Origin: Planctomycetota bacterium
GTDB taxonomy: Bacteria > Planctomycetota > Planctomycetia > Gemmatales > Gemmataceae
Reading direction: 5' to 3'
Assembly: GCA_016873225.1 (NCBI GenBank)
Contig: VGXS01000030.1
Coordinates: forward strand, 1 to 50,968
Length of the DNA stretch: 50,968 nucleotides
Shown here: piece by piece, positions 17,749 to 26,085 of the stretch
How positions within the stretch are numbered: position 1 is the first letter of the stretch
Layout: the number at the start of each line of letters is the position of its first letter
The notes under the pieces: generated by a model
What the model was told of the DNA's origin: nothing
Seen by the model: only the letters and a program-made list of their open reading frames with translations
The model's database searches: none
Position numbers and translations under genes: made by a program

Positions 17749-19053
17749 ATGGGCACCAAGGATTTACCCCCCGGCGGCAACAACCGGAAACCCACCGGTG
17801 GCAGCAGCCGTTCCCGCAACGCCTCCTGCTCGTTTTGCCGCAAGAGCTACCGGGATGTCGGCCCGCTGGTGGAAGGGCCCGCCGATGTGTTCATCTGTGG
17901 CGAATGCGTCGAGTTGTGCCAGTCGATCATCGAGCAGGAAAAACGCCGCCGCACCACCGGCAAGCCTGTCACGGGCAACACGCCCACGCCCCGCACCATC
18001 AAGGAAAAGCTCGACCAGTATGTGATCGGCCAGCAGCGGGCCAAGAAGGTGCTGTCGGTCGCCCTTCACAACCACTACAAGCGGCTCTCGCTCGCCGGCA
18101 CCCACGCCCCGGGTGATGTGGAGGTCGAGAAGAGCAACATCCTGCTCATCGGGCCCACCGGATCGGGCAAGACGCTGCTGGCCAGGACGCTCGCCAGGGT
18201 ATTGGATGTGCCGTTCGCCATCGGCGACGCCACCACCCTCACCGAGGCGGGCTATGTCGGCGAGGATGTCGAGAACCTCCTCCTGAAGCTTCTCCACGCC
18301 GCCGACTTCGACGTGGAGGCCGCGCAAAAGGGAATCATCTACATCGACGAGGTCGACAAGATCGGCAAGACATCGCAAAATGTGTCGATCACGCGCGATG
18401 TCTCGGGAGAGGGAGTCCAGCAGGCGCTGCTCAAGATGCTCGAGGGCACCGTCGCCAATGTGCCTCCGCAAGGCGGCAGGAAGCACCCCGAGCAGCAGTA
18501 CATCCAACTGGACACCACCAACATCCTCTTCATCTGCGGCGGAACCTTCGTGGGCCTCGAGAAATTCATCTCGAAGCGCATCGGCAAGAAGGGATTCGGC
18601 TTCGGCAGCGTCGCGGAGGACCGTGAAACCGACCTCGGCAAGCTGCTCTCGCAGGTAACCAGCGACGACCTGATCGAGTTCGGGATGATTCCCGAATTCA
18701 TCGGCCGGTTGCCGGTGCTGGCGCCCCTCGACCCGCTCGACGAGACGGCCCTGGTGAAGATCCTCACCGAACCCCGCAACGCCCTGACGCGCCAGTACCA
18801 GAAGTTCTTCGAGATGGAGGGGGCCGAGATCGAGTTCGCACCCAGCGCGCTCAGCGCCATCGCGAAGCTGGCGATGGAACGCGACACGGGCGCCCGCGGC
18901 CTGCGCAGCATCATCGAGCAGGTGATGCTGGATGTGCTCTACGACCTTCCCGAGCTGGAAACCAAGGGCAAGTTCGTCGTGACGGAAGAAGTGGTGAAGG
19001 GCCTCAAGCCGCTCTTCGAACAGATTCCCGAAAGCGCCAAGCTGAGCGCCTGA
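17749..19053 (+). CDS. clpX: ATP-dependent Clp protease ATP-binding subunit ClpX
   Basis: This 434-residue AAA+ unfoldase has the N-terminal C4 zinc domain (C27, C30, C50, C53), Walker A GPTGSGKT at 135-142, the pore loop GYVGED, Walker [11 protein letters not shown] at about 198-207, the RKH loop ([10 protein letters not shown]), sensor residues and the GARGLRS arginine segment near the end. It unfolds tagged proteins and feeds them to ClpP. The start at 17749 follows GGAGAAGGC. The ClpP-docking loop reads GFGFG where E. coli has GIGFG. No clpP or tig gene is next to it, unlike the common tig-clpP-clpX order. Confidence 0.97.
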   Translation: MGTKDLPPGGNNRKPTGGSSRSRNASCSFCRKSYRDVGPLVEGPADVFICGECVELCQSIIEQEKRRRTTGKPVTGNTPTPRTIKEKLDQYVIGQQRAKKVLSVALHNHYKRLSLAGTHAPGDVEVEKSNILLIGPTGSGKTLLARTLARVLDVPFAIGDATTLTEAGYVGEDVENLLLKLLHAADFDVEAAQKGIIYIDEVDKIGKTSQNVSITRDVSGEGVQQALLKMLEGTVANVPPQGGRKHPEQQYIQLDTTNILFICGGTFVGLEKFISKRIGKKGFGFGSVAEDRETDLGKLLSQVTSDDLIEFGMIPEFIGRLPVLAPLDPLDETALVKILTEPRNALTRQYQKFFEMEGAEIEFAPSALSAIAKLAMERDTGARGLRSIIEQVMLDVLYDLPELETKGKFVVTEEVVKGLKPLFEQIPESAKLSA

Positions 19054-19085
19054 TCCGGGCGCCGGCCACGCCCCTTCATCCCCCT

Positions 19086-19110
19086 GGGCCGGTCGATTGA
19101 CGACCGGCCC
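19086..19110 (+). terminator. GC-rich hairpin after clpX
   Basis: A perfect ten-base stem (GGGCCGGTCG at 19086-19095, CGACCGGCCC at 19101-19110) with loop ATTGA lies 33 bases after the clpX stop. No T-tract follows, so it may be a transcript-end-stabilising hairpin or attenuator rather than a classical intrinsic terminator. It ends 20 bases before the next start. Confidence 0.5.
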
Positions 19111-19129
19111 GCCGCCATCAGGGGCCGCC

Positions 19130-19939
19130 ATGCACGCCTTTGGTCCCTGGATGATCGCCGGTTGGATCCTCGCGGCTTCCGGCGCCCTCCACTTGCTGGT
19201 TCAACTGGGAGCGCCCATGCCTTGGGAAGGCCCGGTTTCCTGGCGCAAGCCCATCCTTTTCGGCTTTTCCTCGGCCCTCACGGCATGGTCGCTCGGCTGG
19301 GTGCTGGCCCGCGTCAAGCCACGGCGCGCGGACCAGGCGTTGGCGTGGGTGGGGGCAACGGCGCTGGTGTTCGAGGTGGCCCTCATTTCCATCCAAGCCT
19401 GGCGGGGCGTGGCTTCCCATTTCAATCATTCCACGACGCTCGACGATTCGATCCAATGGGCCATGACGGTCCTGATCTTCATCGTCAGCCTGGCGGTCGC
19501 CGACCTGACATGGCGTTGCCTCGCGGGCTTCAATGATTGGCCCGACATGCGGGATGCCGCGAGATGGGGCATGGTGCTGCTGGCGGTTTCTTGCGTTGCA
19601 GGCTGGATCGTGAGCCTCGCGGGCGAATGGAGGCTTTCCCGCGGCCTGTCTCCATCGCAATGGGGCCAAGCGGGGGTGCCCAAGTTTCCCCATGGCGCCG
19701 CGATGCACGCCCTGCAAGCCTTGCCGATCATCGCCTGGATGCTCAACCAGGCCGGGTTGGGCGTGGCCGCGCGCCGCAAGGCGGTTTTCGCGATGGGAGT
19801 GATGAGCCTGGCCTGGCTCGGATACGCGACAGCCCAGACGCTGGCCGGGTTGGGAAGGGTCGAACCGGGCCTGCCCGGACTGATTTTGCTGGCCTTGGGC
19901 GCCATGGGCGCGGGCGCCGCGGCCTTCCGGCGCGGATGA
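19130..19939 (+). CDS. integral membrane protein, unknown function
   Basis: This 269-residue protein has about seven hydrophobic segments (for example ALTAWSLGWVLARV and TVLIFIVSLAVADLTWR) and a conserved-looking HGAAMHALQALPIIAWML segment. The repeated 'HFNHSTTLDD' and 'PHGAAMHALQ' histidines could bind metal or haem, but this is speculation. The start at 19130 is preceded by AGGGGCC and gives a first membrane span at once. I do not recognise the family. It directly abuts the convergent small gene at 19940. Confidence 0.7.
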   Translation: MHAFGPWMIAGWILAASGALHLLVQLGAPMPWEGPVSWRKPILFGFSSALTAWSLGWVLARVKPRRADQALAWVGATALVFEVALISIQAWRGVASHFNHSTTLDDSIQWAMTVLIFIVSLAVADLTWRCLAGFNDWPDMRDAARWGMVLLAVSCVAGWIVSLAGEWRLSRGLSPSQWGQAGVPKFPHGAAMHALQALPIIAWMLNQAGLGVAARRKAVFAMGVMSLAWLGYATAQTLAGLGRVEPGLPGLILLALGAMGAGAAAFRRG

Positions 19940-20143
19940 TCAACCCTGGGAAATATCGCGAAGCACCTGCTTGGCCATCTTGAACGCGGCCTTGAGATTG
20001 AGGCAACGAACCTCCAACTGCCCTTCGGTGAAGGACTTGCCATGCTCACAGTGGGGAAGGCCGGCGATGGCCTCGGTGAGCGGCAGCAGGCGCATGAACT
20101 CGGCCATGCGGGCTGAGGCGATATCTTGGGGAGCGGCGCTCAT
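19940..20143 (-). CDS. small conserved-looking protein, 67 residues
   Basis: The predicted protein is MSAAPQDIASARMAEFM..., with two Cys (one in LPHCEHG) and a helical second half. It begins after AGGATCC, has a sensible composition and ends one base past the convergent membrane-protein gene. A frame on the opposite strand is also open, but the spacing and start site favour this one. No family recognised. Confidence 0.55.
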   Translation of the reverse strand: MSAAPQDIASARMAEFMRLLPLTEAIAGLPHCEHGKSFTEGQLEVRCLNLKAAFKMAKQVLRDISQG

Positions 20144-20258
20144 GGCTAGGATCCTGTCATCATGGGATTTTCCATCCTCAGTTTAGGTTTTGTGGTTTCC
20201 GGTGCAAGAACGGGCCGTATGGCCGTTTGATGGTTGGGTGCACCTCGGAGAAACATTC

Positions 20259-20984
20259 ATGACCGACCATGAAGATGGCGCCACCCCGGCCGGACGCGGA
20301 TTGGCCCTGGCCCTGGCCAACAGCCGCGAGGAAACCAGTCGCGGACTGGCGCGGCTTTCCGGCGGCGCCATTGAACCCCATGAATCCCACGCCGGGATTT
20401 CGGCGCCACCACTGGAGGCATGGGCCGCCGCCATTTCCCACGCCCCCCTGCCCGCCCCGGAAGTCCCGCCCTGCTGGGCCGACCTGGTTTTGGATTGCCC
20501 GCGAATGGTTCATATTGTCTTCGCGCCGGGGGATTTCCCCCAAAGGCTCGATGTCGACGGCGTTTTTTCGGAACCGGGGCGACCCTGTGAAACCCCCAAG
20601 GGCCGCCACGGACCGCTGAGGGATTGGGCCGACAGGCAGGCTTCGGCCAACGCCCTGCTGCTCGCGGCGGGCATCCTCAGGATGGCCGGTGATGCCGAAG
20701 GGAGCCTGGAGGTGCTGAACCGGGCCAGGAATGGCGGCGCCGGGATCCATGATCATGCCAACCTGATGGGAGCGCTAGCCTTTGAATCCGGCGACATGCC
20801 CGCCGCGCGAAGGTACTGGGAATCGCTGCCCGATGGCCCGGCGCGATGGCACAACCTGGGACTGGCGGCGCTGGTGTCGGGATCGCCAAGCCGGGCCCTG
20901 TTTGAACAGGCCGCCAACGCCTTGGAGGACGCCGACCCATGGCATCACCTGGCGGCGCTGTACGCGGAGATTTCCTCATCTTGA
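20259..20984 (+). CDS. TPR-like helical-repeat protein
   Basis: This 241-residue soluble protein has an unremarkable N-terminal half and a C-terminal half (about 150-240) of helix pairs such as 'ALLLAAGILRMAGDAEGSLE' in pieces, GALAFESGDMPAARRYWESL and NLGLAALVSGSPSRALFEQA. The Ala/Gly/Leu pattern and 'GD..AA' turns fit three degenerate tetratricopeptide repeats. The start at 20259 has CGGAG eight bases upstream, better than the longer frame from 20190. It probably mediates protein contacts; the partner is unknown. Confidence 0.7.
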   Translation: MTDHEDGATPAGRGLALALANSREETSRGLARLSGGAIEPHESHAGISAPPLEAWAAAISHAPLPAPEVPPCWADLVLDCPRMVHIVFAPGDFPQRLDVDGVFSEPGRPCETPKGRHGPLRDWADRQASANALLLAAGILRMAGDAEGSLEVLNRARNGGAGIHDHANLMGALAFESGDMPAARRYWESLPDGPARWHNLGLAALVSGSPSRALFEQAANALEDADPWHHLAALYAEISSS

Positions 20985-21300
20985 ACCGTTGGCGCGCGAT
21001 GGATGACCGATTGGCTCCAGCTTCCGATGGAGTTGATCAACCATCCATCTGGTTTATCTGATTCATCATCCTGAAGTTCATCCGATTTGGCCCATCACCA
21101 CGCACGGCCGTGGCCGTGAAGGGGCATCTTTTCCCAAGAACCGGATGATTCGACCCTCTGGCCGTGGCATAATGAGTTCATGAATGTGGTTCCGAACACG
21201 ACGGAACGGCGACCCAGCACACGGTCGCCACGAGTTGTGCCCCGGGAGGCCGGAACCATCGCAACCTCCATGGCGAATGTTTCGCGCGGGATGGTGATCC
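20985..21300. other. 316-base intergenic region before orphan DUF1501 gene
   Basis: No supported gene lies here. A CATAAT hexamer at 21168-21173 is a possible -10 element for the downstream gene, with only a weak ATGATT at -35 distance. A 42-codon frame from 21180 runs into the DUF1501 start and has no visible ribosome-binding site. Confidence 0.4.
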
Positions 21301-22617
21301 ATGCTTGAGATCGGAAGTTTCCGCTCGATGCTGCATGGCTCGGCGTCGCGGCGGGCTTTCCTGGCCGCATCGGCCACTCCACTGGTCCGTGGAATCGCGC
21401 CGGGGGCGCCATCCCGTCCCAAGGCGAAGTCGGTGATCCTGCTCTGGCTATGGGGGGCCCCAAGCCACATCGACACCTTCGATCCCAAACCCGGCGCCCC
21501 CGCGGAGATCCGCGGGCCCTTCTCCACGATTCCGACAAGGATCCCGGGAATACGGTTCACCGAACTGTTTCCCAAGACGGCCACGCGATCCGACCAATTC
21601 GCGCTGGTCCGCTCGATGGTGAACTTCGATGGCGACCATCTCAAGGCCGGTTCGATCGGACTGACAGGAATGCTGGAGGGCAAGGACGCCCTGGTTCCCA
21701 ATTTCGGCTCGGTCGTCGCGAGGCACCGGGGTTCCGGACATTTGCCCGCCTTCATGTCCATCGGCAGGGGCAATCCGCGCGATGTGGTCGGGCCGATGAA
21801 AGGCTACGGCGGCGGAAACTGGGGCAAGAACCACGACCCCTTCCTCGTCGCTTGCACGGAGGCCGGTGAAACCAACATACCGGCCCTGCAACTGCTCGAC
21901 GGACTGTCGCCGGCATCCCTCGACGACCGCCGGAAACTGCTTGGCGAAATCGACCGGCTGGCGAGAAACGGAGACCAGGCGACCTTCGACAAGCTCAACT
22001 CCGCCCAAAGGCGGGCCTACGCGCTGCTGACCAACCCCGAGGCGAAGGCGGCGCTCGACCTCTCGCGGGAGAAGCCGGCGGTTCGTGAAGCCTACGGACA
22101 GACCAGCTTCGGGCAATCATGCCTGCTGGCGCGAAGGCTGGCCGAAGGCGGGGTTCCCTACATCCAGGTCAACTGGAGCCAGTATGTCGAGGCGGTCACG
22201 CCCAACTGCGACTTCGGCTGGGACACGCACATCTTCAACTTCGACCTGCTGCCCGACAGGCATGGGCCGATTTTCGACAGGGTGTTCTCGGCGCTGCTCG
22301 ACGACCTGCGCGACCGCGGCATGCTGGAGACGACGCTGGTCGTGGCGATGGGCGAGTTTGGCAGGACGCCGCGCATCAACGGGCAGGCCAGCCGCGACCA
22401 TTGGCCGCAATGCTATTTCTCGATCTGGGCGGGTTGCGGCGTGCGCGGCGGCGCCGTGATCGGCGACAGCGACAAGACGGGATCCGCTCCCCTCACCGAG
22501 CCGGTGACTCCGGCCATGGTCGGCGCGACGATCATGGAGATGTCTGGCGTCGACGCGCAGGCCAGGGCTGAATTCCGCGTGCTTCCCGAGGCCAGGGTGA
22601 TCCATGAACTCTTCTGA
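21301..22617 (+). CDS. DUF1501 (sulfatase-fold) protein, orphan
   Basis: This 438-residue exported protein has a twin-arginine-like leader (ASRRAFLAASATPLVRG), then the DUF1501 core: SVILLWLWGAPSHIDTFDPKP, FALVRSMVNFDGDH, GQSCLLARRLAEGGVPYIQV, MGEFGRTPRIN and SRDHWPQ. DUF1501 proteins share the alkaline-phosphatase/sulfatase fold, and the conserved D/H residues here suggest metal binding; the biochemical role is unproven. These genes are usually paired with a DUF1549/DUF1553 gene, but here the partner is a PD40 propeller whose ATG overlaps the end by 14 bases. An internal Met at 21328 is an alternative start. Confidence 0.88.
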   Translation: MLEIGSFRSMLHGSASRRAFLAASATPLVRGIAPGAPSRPKAKSVILLWLWGAPSHIDTFDPKPGAPAEIRGPFSTIPTRIPGIRFTELFPKTATRSDQFALVRSMVNFDGDHLKAGSIGLTGMLEGKDALVPNFGSVVARHRGSGHLPAFMSIGRGNPRDVVGPMKGYGGGNWGKNHDPFLVACTEAGETNIPALQLLDGLSPASLDDRRKLLGEIDRLARNGDQATFDKLNSAQRRAYALLTNPEAKAALDLSREKPAVREAYGQTSFGQSCLLARRLAEGGVPYIQVNWSQYVEAVTPNCDFGWDTHIFNFDLLPDRHGPIFDRVFSALLDDLRDRGMLETTLVVAMGEFGRTPRINGQASRDHWPQCYFSIWAGCGVRGGAVIGDSDKTGSAPLTEPVTPAMVGATIMEMSGVDAQARAEFRVLPEARVIHELF

Positions 22618-23413
22618 GGCGATCCGCCTGACGGTTGATGGAATCACCAAGTTCGATCCCGTGTTCACGAAGCCGGATGAGATCACCTACACCGTGCTCG
22701 AGTCGCCCGTGCTGACGAGGCTCATGCGGCTGAGGATTGGCGAGCCGTCGCCGGCCAAGCTGCACCCCGACGCCACCACCTCGGAATTCGAGCCTTGCTT
22801 CGCGGCTGATGGATCGGCCTACGCCTTCATCCAGAGCCGGGCCAACCTGAACATGAAGCTGGTGATCCGGGAAACAGCCACTGGCAAGGATGCCATTTTC
22901 GACCCGGGTGGCGGTTTCGCCGCGGTGCGCCGTCCAAGCCTCCACCCCAAGGGGGAACGGGTTGTGTTCGCCTTGCCGGCGCCGACGGGGCAGGAGATTG
23001 TTTCGGTCGCCAAGGATGGAAAGGACCGCAAGACATTGAGCGCGGGCGGAATCAACAACTGGCCCGCCTATTCGCCGGATGGCAAGCGAATCGCCTTCTG
23101 CTCCAGCCGGCTTGGCGATCTCGACCTGTGGGTGATGAACGCGGACGGTTCTGAGGCCCGGCGGGTCGTCAAGCTCGATGGCATGCAGGCGAGGCCGGCC
23201 TGGTCGCCCGATGGATCGCGCCTGGCATTCACCTGGAACCGCGACGGCCGTTACTCGATCCACGCGGCGCGCCTCGATGGTTCAGGCCTTGTCCGGTTGG
23301 CCGAGGGATGGGACCGGTCCGACTACGCCTCGTGGCACCCGGATGGAAAGTCCATCATTTTTGTCGGTGAACGCGGCGGCAAATCCGACCTCTACCGTGT
23401 GGCCACGGCCTGA
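22604..23413 (+). CDS. TolB/PD40-type beta-propeller protein
   Basis: This 269-residue protein contains at least four PD40 (WD40-like) repeats with the signatures PSLHPKGERVVFA, PAYSPDGKRIAFCS, PAWSPDGSRLAFTW and ASWHPDGKSIIFVG. This is the repeat of the TolB and DPP-IV propellers. No signal peptide is visible. The start lies inside the last codons of the DUF1501 gene, so translation should be coupled. A ligand- or protein-binding platform is the likely role. Confidence 0.85.
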   Translation: MNSSEAIRLTVDGITKFDPVFTKPDEITYTVLESPVLTRLMRLRIGEPSPAKLHPDATTSEFEPCFAADGSAYAFIQSRANLNMKLVIRETATGKDAIFDPGGGFAAVRRPSLHPKGERVVFALPAPTGQEIVSVAKDGKDRKTLSAGGINNWPAYSPDGKRIAFCSSRLGDLDLWVMNADGSEARRVVKLDGMQARPAWSPDGSRLAFTWNRDGRYSIHAARLDGSGLVRLAEGWDRSDYASWHPDGKSIIFVGERGGKSDLYRVATA

Positions 23414-23483
23414 CCAAACCGCGTCGCCGTGCCATCGCGCCGATGGCATCGCCATGAAACTCCGCCGGCGTTCACTGAAACGA

Positions 23484-23511
23484 CACCGGGCCGGCGAGTG
23501 CCGGCCCGGTG
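23484..23511. terminator. strong hairpin between convergent genes
   Basis: CACCGGGCCGGC (23484-23495) and GCCGGCCCGGTG (23500-23511) form a perfect twelve-base stem with the tetraloop GAGT. It sits in the 121-base gap between two convergent genes and could end transcripts from both sides. Flanks lack a long T-run. Confidence 0.65.
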
Positions 23512-23534
23512 GAAATCACACAATTCCGGATGGA

Positions 23535-24335
23535 TCAGCTTCCCATCAGTTCCTTGATGGAGGGCGTGACGGCGTCGGCCCAGATGCGGTAGCCCTTGGG
23601 GCTGAGGTGAAGCTGGTCGGGCATGATCTCCTTCGGGATGCTGCCATCCTCGGCGAGGAACTTCTTGCCGATGTCGAGGAACTTCACGGTCTTGCCGCCG
23701 TCATCGAGCTTGGCGATGCGGGAGTTGATGGCGTTGATCTTCGCGGTTTGGGCGACCTGGGCGTCCTTGTCCTTGCCGGTGGCGCGGGGGAAAACCGCCA
23801 GCAGCAGGACCTTGGTCTTGGGGGAACGCTTGTGGACTTCCTTCACGATCGCCTCGATGCCCTCGGCGATCTCGTCGGAGGTGTTGTCCTTCCCGTTGGA
23901 ATTGTTGGTGCCGATCATCAGCATGAGGGCCTTGGGCTTGATCGAGTCAAACTCGCCGTTCTGGAGGCGCCAGAGCACATGCTGGGTGCGGTCGCCACCG
24001 ATGCCGAAGTTGGCGGCCTTGAGCGGTTCGAACTCCTTCACGAAGATCTCGGCGCCGGAACCGGACTTGGGGCCTCCCTTGAGGTCCTTGCCGTGGCCGT
24101 TGCCGCCCCAGGCGTCGGTGATGCTGTCGCCGAGGAACAGCAGGTCGATGTTGCCCGCCTTGGCGATCTCCACGAACTTCTCGTGGCGGGGCATCCAGCC
24201 CTTGTCGCGGGGCGCGGGGGTAATGGCGGTGTGGGGCTTGGGGGCTTGGGCGGCGACAAGGCCGACCATCGTGGCCATGAAGGCCATGCCGAGGACATTG
24301 CGCATGAGAGGCTTTCCGGTCATCTTGGATCGCAT
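23535..24335 (-). CDS. secreted SGNH/GDSL hydrolase
   Basis: This 266-residue exported esterase has the four SGNH blocks: GDSIT (S71), FGIGGDRTQ, MIGTNNSN and PDQLHLSPKGY with the catalytic D and H. It resembles platelet-activating-factor acetylhydrolase-like or carbohydrate-esterase GDSL proteins that remove acetyl or acyl groups. A hydrophobic leader ends at about residue 30. The start may be 24335 or, eleven codons later, 24305, which begins nearer the hydrophobic core. Confidence 0.9.
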   Translation of the reverse strand: MRSKMTGKPLMRNVLGMAFMATMVGLVAAQAPKPHTAITPAPRDKGWMPRHEKFVEIAKAGNIDLLFLGDSITDAWGGNGHGKDLKGGPKSGSGAEIFVKEFEPLKAANFGIGGDRTQHVLWRLQNGEFDSIKPKALMLMIGTNNSNGKDNTSDEIAEGIEAIVKEVHKRSPKTKVLLLAVFPRATGKDKDAQVAQTAKINAINSRIAKLDDGGKTVKFLDIGKKFLAEDGSIPKEIMPDQLHLSPKGYRIWADAVTPSIKELMGS

Positions 24336-24421
24336 GGTGGTTCCCGCGCACCCTGCGCGTCATTCCGTTGCATGCAGTGGATGAGGTTACGGCAGCGCCG
24401 GGGACAGGTCAAACGGCGGGG

Positions 24422-26074
24422 CTAGCGCGCATCGATGCCCGAAGGCAACCCGTTGAGCGGGACGCGCCTCATGTACCTTCCCTCGGCATCGAGGAAAATG
24501 ATTCCCCTGGGCGTGGCCACGATCCAATGGCCGTTGGCGAGCCTGCGGACGGCCATGGGCGATTCCACGGCCACCGAATCGACCTCGGTTCCGTCGTCGG
24601 TGAATTCGGCGACCCGGTTGGATGCCAGCAGCGGAACCAGCACCCGCCGACCGGGAAGCGCCTGCGGCCCAAGCGAGGTGCCCTGGGGCACCGGCAGCTT
24701 GAAGCGATGCTTTTCCCGGCCCGTGGAATCGATCCACAGGAGCGTGCCGTCATCGTGCCACAGGGCCAGCCAGCCATCCTCGGCCCTCGCCGCCGCCGAG
24801 ATCACGCGGCCGGGAGCCTTGTGAAGCACCTGGCGGCCCTCCGGCCCGACTTTCTCAACCCGGTCCCTGGCCACGAGGGTCCAGGTTTCGCCGGAGGCGA
24901 AAACGGCGACAAGCCTGCCCGGCACGGAAACCAGCGGGCCGCCGACCTCGCGCATCGATTCGATCCTTGAGGCCGCGGAATCCTCGGGGATCCGGGCCAG
25001 GTACGGTTCGCCGTCGGCACCAAAACCGCAGGCAAGCGCCTCGCCGGGCCGGGCGATCCCATCCAGTTCCTTGCCGGCGAGGTCGAACCGGGTGAGGATC
25101 GCGAGGCGGTCGACAAGGTTGGCCTGGGCCACGATCCAGCCGGATTCCCGCGGGACGGCAACCCGCGCCTCCCGCTTCGGCCACCACTCGGCCCAACTTT
25201 TGGCGACGGAAGCCAAATCTCCCGAATGGATGACGGCGGCCGCCACCTTGCCCGGACCGCCCCGGTGAAGCATCAGCCGTTCCACGCGCCGGGCTTCCCC
25301 CGTCGCGAGGCTCGGGAACAAGGCGAAAAGGGCCTTCACCGCCTCCTCCTCGTCGCGTTCAAAACCCGCCAGCGCGGCGGCGAGCCTCACGCCCGGGTCG
25401 GAGTCAGCCAGGCCACCGGCCAAGTCGCTCCATGGCTTGTCGGCCGCGGCCATGCACCTGACGCGCGCCTCCCTGACGGCGGGCGGGGCGTCCTTGGCGG
25501 CTGGACGCGCCCCCAGCAACCTGTCGGCGCGGTCCCTGGCCGGCATGGGTGGGAGATAAGCCACGGCGCGGGCCATCACCTCGGAATCGACGCCCGCGGG
25601 AACCGCCTTGGCCAAGGCGTCGAGCGCCGCGGAAGCGGCATCGAGGCCCGCCAGGTTCGGGGTGAGCCTGCTAATGGCCGCGGCGGATTCGGCGTCGGAC
25701 TCGAAGCGGCCGTGCCTGTGGATCACGCCCCTGGCGCGGGTTCCGGCCCCCCTGAGGACCGCCTCGGCGGACTCGCGGACTCGGAAATCGGCGCTGGAAA
25801 GTTCGGCAAGCGCCTTCTGCCAGGCTTCCTCCTCGCCGGGCGCCGGAAGCATTTCAGCGAGGGCCTTGGAGAGTTCGGCGGCCCCGCCCTGGTTGACAGA
25901 CTGGCGGAGGCGCTCCACGAGGGCGCGGTCCTCAGGGGCGGGATCGCCCTCCACGGCGGGCCGTGGCGACTGGGCGGGAGACGCCAGCCATGTGAGCGAC
26001 AGGGAAAACCAGGCCGCGACGATCAGTGACATCGTCAGGCCGGCCGCCAGTTTCCGCCACAGGGGCACCACCAC
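24422..26074 (-). CDS. exported helical-repeat plus beta-propeller protein (paralogue B)
   Basis: This 550-residue protein has an N-terminal membrane or signal segment (LAAGLTMSLIVAAWFSLSLTWL), a helical HEAT-like region (about 45-330: SSADFRVRESAEAVLRGAG, DSDPGVRLAAALAGF) and a C-terminal beta-propeller-like region (about 340-540) with repeats such as GRRVLVPLLASNRVAEFTDDG and NGHWIVATPRGIIFLDAEGR. It is a paralogue of the gene 11 bases upstream, with the same architecture. Function unknown; binding or assembly at the envelope is an inference. Confidence 0.8.
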   Translation of the reverse strand: MVVPLWRKLAAGLTMSLIVAAWFSLSLTWLASPAQSPRPAVEGDPAPEDRALVERLRQSVNQGGAAELSKALAEMLPAPGEEEAWQKALAELSSADFRVRESAEAVLRGAGTRARGVIHRHGRFESDAESAAAISRLTPNLAGLDAASAALDALAKAVPAGVDSEVMARAVAYLPPMPARDRADRLLGARPAAKDAPPAVREARVRCMAAADKPWSDLAGGLADSDPGVRLAAALAGFERDEEEAVKALFALFPSLATGEARRVERLMLHRGGPGKVAAAVIHSGDLASVAKSWAEWWPKREARVAVPRESGWIVAQANLVDRLAILTRFDLAGKELDGIARPGEALACGFGADGEPYLARIPEDSAASRIESMREVGGPLVSVPGRLVAVFASGETWTLVARDRVEKVGPEGRQVLHKAPGRVISAAARAEDGWLALWHDDGTLLWIDSTGREKHRFKLPVPQGTSLGPQALPGRRVLVPLLASNRVAEFTDDGTEVDSVAVESPMAVRRLANGHWIVATPRGIIFLDAEGRYMRRVPLNGLPSGIDAR

Positions 26075-26085
26075 ACCTCCGGAAA

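Noticed and set aside
17764..19131. 455-residue minus-strand frame opposite clpX
   Set aside because: It is antisense to a clearly conserved clpX gene and arises from its GC-rich third codon positions.
21180..21308. 42-codon frame before the DUF1501 gene
   Set aside because: It has no ribosome-binding site, low-complexity composition and overlaps the DUF1501 start.
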